Shown here: in pieces, positions 59,869 through 64,000 of the stretch | Layout of the letters: each line of letters opens with the position of its first letter | How positions within the stretch are numbered: position 1 is the first letter of the stretch | Assembly (NCBI GenBank): GCA_030544215.1 | Contig: JARZZO010000006.1 | Span: 47,840,501 to 47,904,500 of the forward strand | Direction: 5' to 3' | Source of the DNA: Zantedeschia hybrid cultivar | Lineage: Eukaryota; Streptophyta; Magnoliopsida; Alismatales; Araceae | Length of the DNA: 64,000 nucleotides | The notes under the pieces: model-generated | Database searches by the model: none | What the model was told of the DNA's origin: nothing | What the model saw: only the letters and a program-made list of their open reading frames with translations | Made by a program: the position numbers and the translations under genes

Positions 59869-60175
59869 ATAGCTTCTTCAAATGGAGCATGATGGATCTA
59901 GCATCCATCTCTTCATGTTGCCTCTGCAACTCATTGCTCATAGAGGCTAACATGTAGCACTGGGCCATGGTAGAATCTTCCTTCCATTTTTCATACGCTA
60001 TCATGTACTCCTCTGGGGCATCTAATGCTGGTTCAGAAAGAGGTTCATTATCCAAGACGTAGGCAATCTGCTCAGACCTGAGGACAATCTTCAGGTTCCT
60101 GAGCCAGTCTGAGTAGTTGGTTCCTATCAAACGGTTGGCATCGAGTATGCCTCGCAACGGGTTATGGTGCGACAT
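59869..60175 (-). pseudogene. N-terminal gag of copia C, upstream of the B insertion
   Basis: Minus strand from ATG at 60175, beginning MSHHNPLRGILDANRLIG, open to the insertion point at 59869 (phrase LHLKK). The continuation is at 50331. This part shows no stop, so gag's N-terminus was intact when B inserted. It is the best-preserved gag start of the C/D family in the window. Confidence 0.88.
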
Positions 60176-60282
60176 TCTAGCCTACAGGAGATAGTCAAAT
60201 GATAATTAGCAGATATTCAGATTAACCAAAACAAGATATGGTCTTTTATTATCTAGTTTTACTCCTAGTAATTTTCGACGGA

Positions 60283-60328
60283 CTGTATAACCTTCAGATA
60301 TACAGAACAGGAGACGCCGACCGTCTCC
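60283..60328 (-). promoter_or_regulatory. Paired pre-gag hairpins, copia C
   Basis: CTGTATAA...TATACAG at 60283-60305 and GGAGAC...GTCTCC at 60310-60328, in the same order relative to gag as in D and E. The polypurine-like core nearby is altered (ACTAGGAG on the minus strand). Confidence 0.5.
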
Positions 60329-60358
60329 TAGTGGGGATCAGAATCTCCAAGCATCACG

Positions 60359-60678
60359 GTATGATCTCAGGTAAACACGTAGTATCATACCGCTATCTCA
60401 GAGCAATCATCTCATGATAATTGCAACTCCTTGCAATATCCGATCATATTTCGGCTCCCATGTTATTAATGGTCCCGGGCAAACACAGTTGACCATTATC
60501 CCCGGTCTAAGGATTACCATAAATACGTGATAAAGTAGAGTAGAAATATAGTTCCCGGGTAAACACGTGGATAACTATATCGTTCCTCTACTCTTATACA
60601 AAGGCATCTAATGCCATGATCAATAGTCCTCTCGACAGACGATGGCAAACCTCGGGTAAACACATAGTATCTGCCGTC
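60359..60678 (-). ncRNA. Four-hairpin array in copia C leader
   Basis: In sense order: 60678-60641, 60580-60546 (outer stem 60593-60538), 60499-60466 and 60390-60359. Apical motif GTGTTTACCCGGG or close. Stems: GGCA with TGCC extended by a G-U pair; ATATAGTT with AACTATAT plus outer GAGTAGA with TCTACTC; ATGGTC with GACCAT; GTATGAT with ATCATAC. These are the cleanest stems of the set. Gag begins about 185 nt downstream. Confidence 0.65.
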
Positions 60679-62350
60679 ACTGAATTAAGTTCTATTAATC
60701 ATATTGATGGAGAGCTACGCGGTACATTCTCATTGACTCGCGCTACGGCTTAGAATTTGTTATGAAGGTTTTATTTACTTAGTTTGGTCTCATCCTAGGT
60801 GATAGTATTAAATATATCGAATATATTATAAATACTAATAACCTAGCAAATATAAAGCACACGCATCACATACATGTCATTACTGTGGTCATGGACGGCA
60901 TTGCGGTTTGACTTGAGCCAAACAGTCAAACACGCACACACACACAACATAACAGTTTATATCATGAGTCTGCAAACTCATAGATTTGATGAACTCCTTC
61001 ATCTTCATCTGGTTGCAGTTGTGGATCATCCTCACTCCGCGCGAAGCTGCCTCCATCAAATTACATCATAATTCGTAATTACAAGATAATTTATAGAAGG
61101 AGGAAGCCTTTTGGCGATTACAGCAAGGAGGGAGGTAGAAATACATTGGAATATGAGAGGGAGAGGTTCGCAGACCTCTATTTATTAATAAATAACAAAC
61201 CACACAATCACATTCCATATCCACAATAAATGCTCGTCCATGACCACCATATGTTCTAATTAAACAATCCACACATGATATAGCACATCAAATGGCTAAT
61301 TAAAATTTTCGAAAATAAATAATTTTAGGTTTCATAAAACCAGGGATCAAACAAAATTTGGATTTAGAATTTTCAAAAAACAATTTATGCATGCTTAACT
61401 TAAATCGAATTTAAACAAGCAATTAATAACACATCAAATATGCACAAAATCTAAAATTAATGGCTTTAGAAATATTCCATGCTTAATCTGAACAATTCAA
61501 ATAATTTGGGGTTAATTTAACAATTAGATCAAATAAGGTTTAATCTAACATTTAGAATTAATTCAATTAACAACTTTTGTTAATTAATTAACAAAATGAA
61601 CCTTAATTAGGACCCAATCAAAAATTGAATTTAATAACCAATCGTAAAATCACATTTTACAATTAATTATCAAATCAATTAACAATTTTAATTAAGATAC
61701 CTTTAAAAAAAAAAAAACAATTGGTTGGCCCTGGCTCGGACCATTGGCCCGGGCCAGGGTCCAGTCCGGCCGGGCCCAGTCGGCGGCTAGGGAAACCCTC
61801 GCCGCCCGACCGAGCAGCCTGAAGGTTCCCTGCATAGCAGGGAACCCGACGGTGCCTCCCCTCTTGGGGTTCTTCTACGGTGCTGGTCGGCGGCGGATGG
61901 CCACCGGACCATGACCGCCGGCAACGGCGACCTCGCTGGCGATGTCCGGCCACCGGCGGTGGCCTGAGAGGGGATCAAAATCTGATTTTTATGGCCCTCT
62001 TTTCTCCCAAAATTTTAGGTTTCAAAAACCCAAAACAAAGAAGAAAAAAATCATGGCCGACGATCCAAAAATCTGCAAACCACCGACAACAACCTATTGC
62101 CAAGGATTGTAAGATCTTAGATCTTGGGGAAACACCCTTTAGATCCATTTATAACGCCAACAACAAGGCGTTCTTCGTCCAACGAAGAGCACGACGAAAT
62201 AACCCAAAAAAAAAATATTTTTCCTCAGATTTAAATCGCGATCTCATCGCAGTAATCATCTAATGAATATAAATCTTTCAAGAACATAATTACCAGCATG
62301 GATTTAAATTCTAAAACCACAATTTTAGAGACCGAAACGGCGAAAACACA
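60679..62350 (-). other. Leader of copia C
   Basis: Non-coding, minus strand. AT-rich part at about 61260-61700, then GC-rich block at about 61730-61970 (CCCGGGCCAGGG words), then primer site. It has the same layout as D, mirrored. Confidence 0.8.
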
Positions 62351-62356
62351 GTGGAA

Positions 62357-62372
62357 CCTGGCTCTGATACCA
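62357..62372 (-). other. Primer binding site (initiator tRNA-Met), copia C
   Basis: On the minus strand TGGTATCAGAGCCAGG lies one base after the 5' LTR end (62374). Confidence 0.93.
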
Positions 62373-62373
62373 C

Positions 62374-63773
62374 TGTTGGGTTCGCTGTGTCGGGATCCGA
62401 CCGAAACGCAGCGGAATAAATTTAATTTCTAGATCGGATCCATCCCGTTTCGACCAACAAAACAAGACCGGAGTAAATCTGATTTACCTTGTGCGGATTC
62501 GAATCCACGTTCGTTTTTCGATTCCGTCGGAGCGATGCCACAAGTCGTGCAGATGTCCGACCTCTAGCGGTATCCACGTGGTTCTCCTCGCGATGGATCG
62601 TCCTCGCCTCCTCGCTCGATGCAGCATTCGTGGATCCCGTCTAGCTGCACGTAATCCGCCGCGACATGCGGATTTGGAATCTGCCGTCGGACGGAAGGCA
62701 GACCAGTCGGGAATCGAAGCGGAGCCTCCAGATGGCCGCCTCGTGTTGCACACCCAGTAGAGAGGAGAGAGAGAGAAAGAATGACGGCTAGGTTAGGGTT
62801 GCTGGGGCCCGACGTAGTATTCGTTCTTTTATAATAAGTCTGTTTACGGTTTTTCGTAAAAATCCAGACTTATCCGAAATCCTGTCGTATTATCCATCGA
62901 CTTGAAAGCCAATTGTGTGTAACCCTCTAGGCCCAAATACCAGTCCAGTTACCTTTCCGTCATCGGTTAGCGCGCGGATATAATCCTTCATCCGTACAAT
63001 GTTCCCGAATCGACCTAGGGTATGGTTTACTGTTAAACCATATTCAGTCGATTCACTTGAATAAGATGCCGCTAATCTGAATCCGATAACTCCTTATCGA
63101 ACACAGAGTCCGCCTTGGCCAGGGACTTTAAGCGCATCATTCCTAGAACATTCTCTCTCAAACTACCGAGAGCGGATGATCCCGTATTGAACACACAATT
63201 ACCTTCGAAGGCAATTCCCTGAACCCGATCACTTGACTTATTGATAACCCATAGTAAGGGATTTGTTAGTCAAGGTCAAAGTTCAGAAACCTACCAACAA
63301 GATATCTTTGGCGCCTCAGGTCCAAGGATCATCCACGCAACTGTGACAAAATAATCGAGCTGGTTAACAGTGAGGTGTTTACCATCTAACGATTCATAGT
63401 CGGATCAGTTCAGTGAACTCATTCGTCAATGAGCACCTATAGGTCCAGCATAGTGTCTCCATACAAGTGACTTATGGGATTAGTCACCCTCATTATATGA
63501 GCTGAAGTAACCTATACTAGTCTATCCGGATGTTCGATGTCCTATCTCAAACATCCTATGACTAGGAACAATTAAGAACATGTGTTTATAAGTCTTCGGT
63601 CCCGTAATTATGATCTCATCATAATCCGATGACTGTTGCACATGTTTATGGACTTCATCGTGATACGATAAACATATATCGAATTAATTACACACAATGA
63701 ATTATTGCCATTTATTAATAATCTGAATCAATACTTAGTATCGGATTGGCTTTGAGACCATTTAATACTAACA
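62374..63773 (-). repeat. 5' LTR of copia C, with internal deletion
   Basis: 1400 bp against 1580 bp for the partner LTR. The missing stretch is about 180 bp at the point where CCAGTCCAGTTA is followed directly by CCTTTCCGTCATC (near 62950); the 3' LTR has the extra DNA at about 45700-45880. Termini are intact (TGTTAG start, CCAACA end on the minus strand). Confidence 0.92.
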
Positions 63774-63778
63774 TAAAC

Positions 63779-64000
63779 CATAGCCCAGGTCGATTTGGGA
63801 ACATTGCACGGATGGAGGATTATATCCGCGTGCTAACTGATGACGGAAAGGTTCCAATAGAGGGTTGCTATAACCCCAATGCTATCCAGGATCACGCGAT
63901 GTTGTTTGGCATCCAACGTGATCAGAAGCCTGTCTGAATTTATTGTGGGACATTAAATTCGGCTGATTAATTAATATAAGGATATTAATTAATTCAGTGG
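63779..64000 (+). repeat. 3' LTR of copia D, second part (runs off the window)
   Basis: It continues D's 3' LTR after element C; it matches 37297-37520 of the 5' LTR (CGGATGGAGGATTATATCC and following). The LTR end and E's remainder are beyond 64000. Confidence 0.9.

Larger units (their letters stand above)
45120..63773 (-). mobile_element. Copia element C, minus strand, interrupted by copia B
   Basis: A complete-ended minus-strand copia element. Its 3' LTR is at 45120-46699 and its 5' LTR at 62374-63773. Duplication TAAAC lies at 45115-45119 and 63774-63778. Its polyprotein reads from 60175 leftwards. Copia B splits gag at 50332-59868. It is closest to D in leader motifs and protein. The 5' LTR has a deletion of about 180 bp. 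Confidence 0.94.
28659..64000 (+). mobile_element. Copia element E (partial), host of D, C and B
   Basis: The 5' LTR, primer site, leader, gag and protease to integrase core are present (28659-36541). Element D then interrupts the integrase; the rest of E and its 3' LTR lie beyond 64000. The LTR begins TATTAG in place of TGTTAG. The base before the insertion is part of CCAAC (28654-28658), the expected target duplication whose second copy is out of view. A solo gypsy LTR (31475-33684) sits in the leader. Everything from 36542 to the window end belongs to younger insertions. Confidence 0.88.
36542..64000 (+). mobile_element. Copia element D (3' LTR incomplete), host of C and B
   Basis: 5' LTR 36542-38117, primer site, leader, polyprotein 40450-44357, polypurine tract and the first 749 bp of the 3' LTR (44371-45119). 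Element C interrupts that LTR with duplication TAAAC. The LTR resumes at 63779 and leaves the window at 64000, with roughly 600 bp still to come by comparison with the left LTR. The flank CCTCT (36537-36541) is the expected target duplication in E. Confidence 0.92.

Overview
This is repeat-dense nuclear DNA of a flowering plant. I find no host gene, tRNA, rRNA or CRISPR array. Almost all of the 64 kb is LTR retrotransposon sequence inserted into other LTR retrotransposons, as in pericentromeric or other heterochromatic plant DNA. The element families are plant-typical: Ty1/copia elements like the Angela/BARE group with LTRs of about 1.58 kb and initiator-tRNA-Met primer sites; a Ty3/gypsy chromovirus like the Tekay/Del group with LTRs of about 2.5 kb; and a Tat-like gypsy remnant carrying an antisense gene. 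The species cannot be told from the window.

Left block, 1-21.3 kb. AT-rich DNA with two minisatellites (1-2018) is followed by copia element A (2024-20759, target duplication GAATT). Gypsy element G (5047-14825, duplication CTGCG) sits in A's untranslated leader. G has near-identical LTRs and one long gag-pol frame broken by three stops. A's polyprotein is in one frame with three stops and has lost the start of gag.

Middle block, 21.3-28.7 kb. This is a decayed minus-strand Tat-like gypsy element F. Integrase, RNase H, RT and protease pieces read right to left; next to integrase lie an 84-87 bp tandem repeat and a plus-strand (antisense) Transposase_28-like pseudogene with an apparent intron. 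Two solo copia LTRs with clean duplications (CAAAG, GCTCC) interrupt F.

Right block, 28.7-64 kb. This is a deep nest. Copia E (from 28659) sits in F's protease. Copia D (from 36542) sits in E's integrase. Copia C (45120-63773, minus strand, TAAAC) sits in D's 3' LTR. Copia B (50332-59868, ATAGC) sits in C's gag. A minus-strand solo gypsy LTR of a G-like family (31475-33684, TTAAT) sits in E's leader. The right ends of D, E and F lie beyond the window. The insertion order is therefore F, E, D, C, B.

All polyproteins are broken, so none of these copies could move by itself. The most unusual signal is non-coding. Just upstream of gag, the copia elements carry an array of four hairpins at conserved spacing. 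Their apical motifs are conserved, while the lower stems differ in sequence and still pair. Two further hairpins and a copy of the polypurine-tract core follow, immediately before gag. A small open frame downstream of the LTR TATA box is also shared between copia families.
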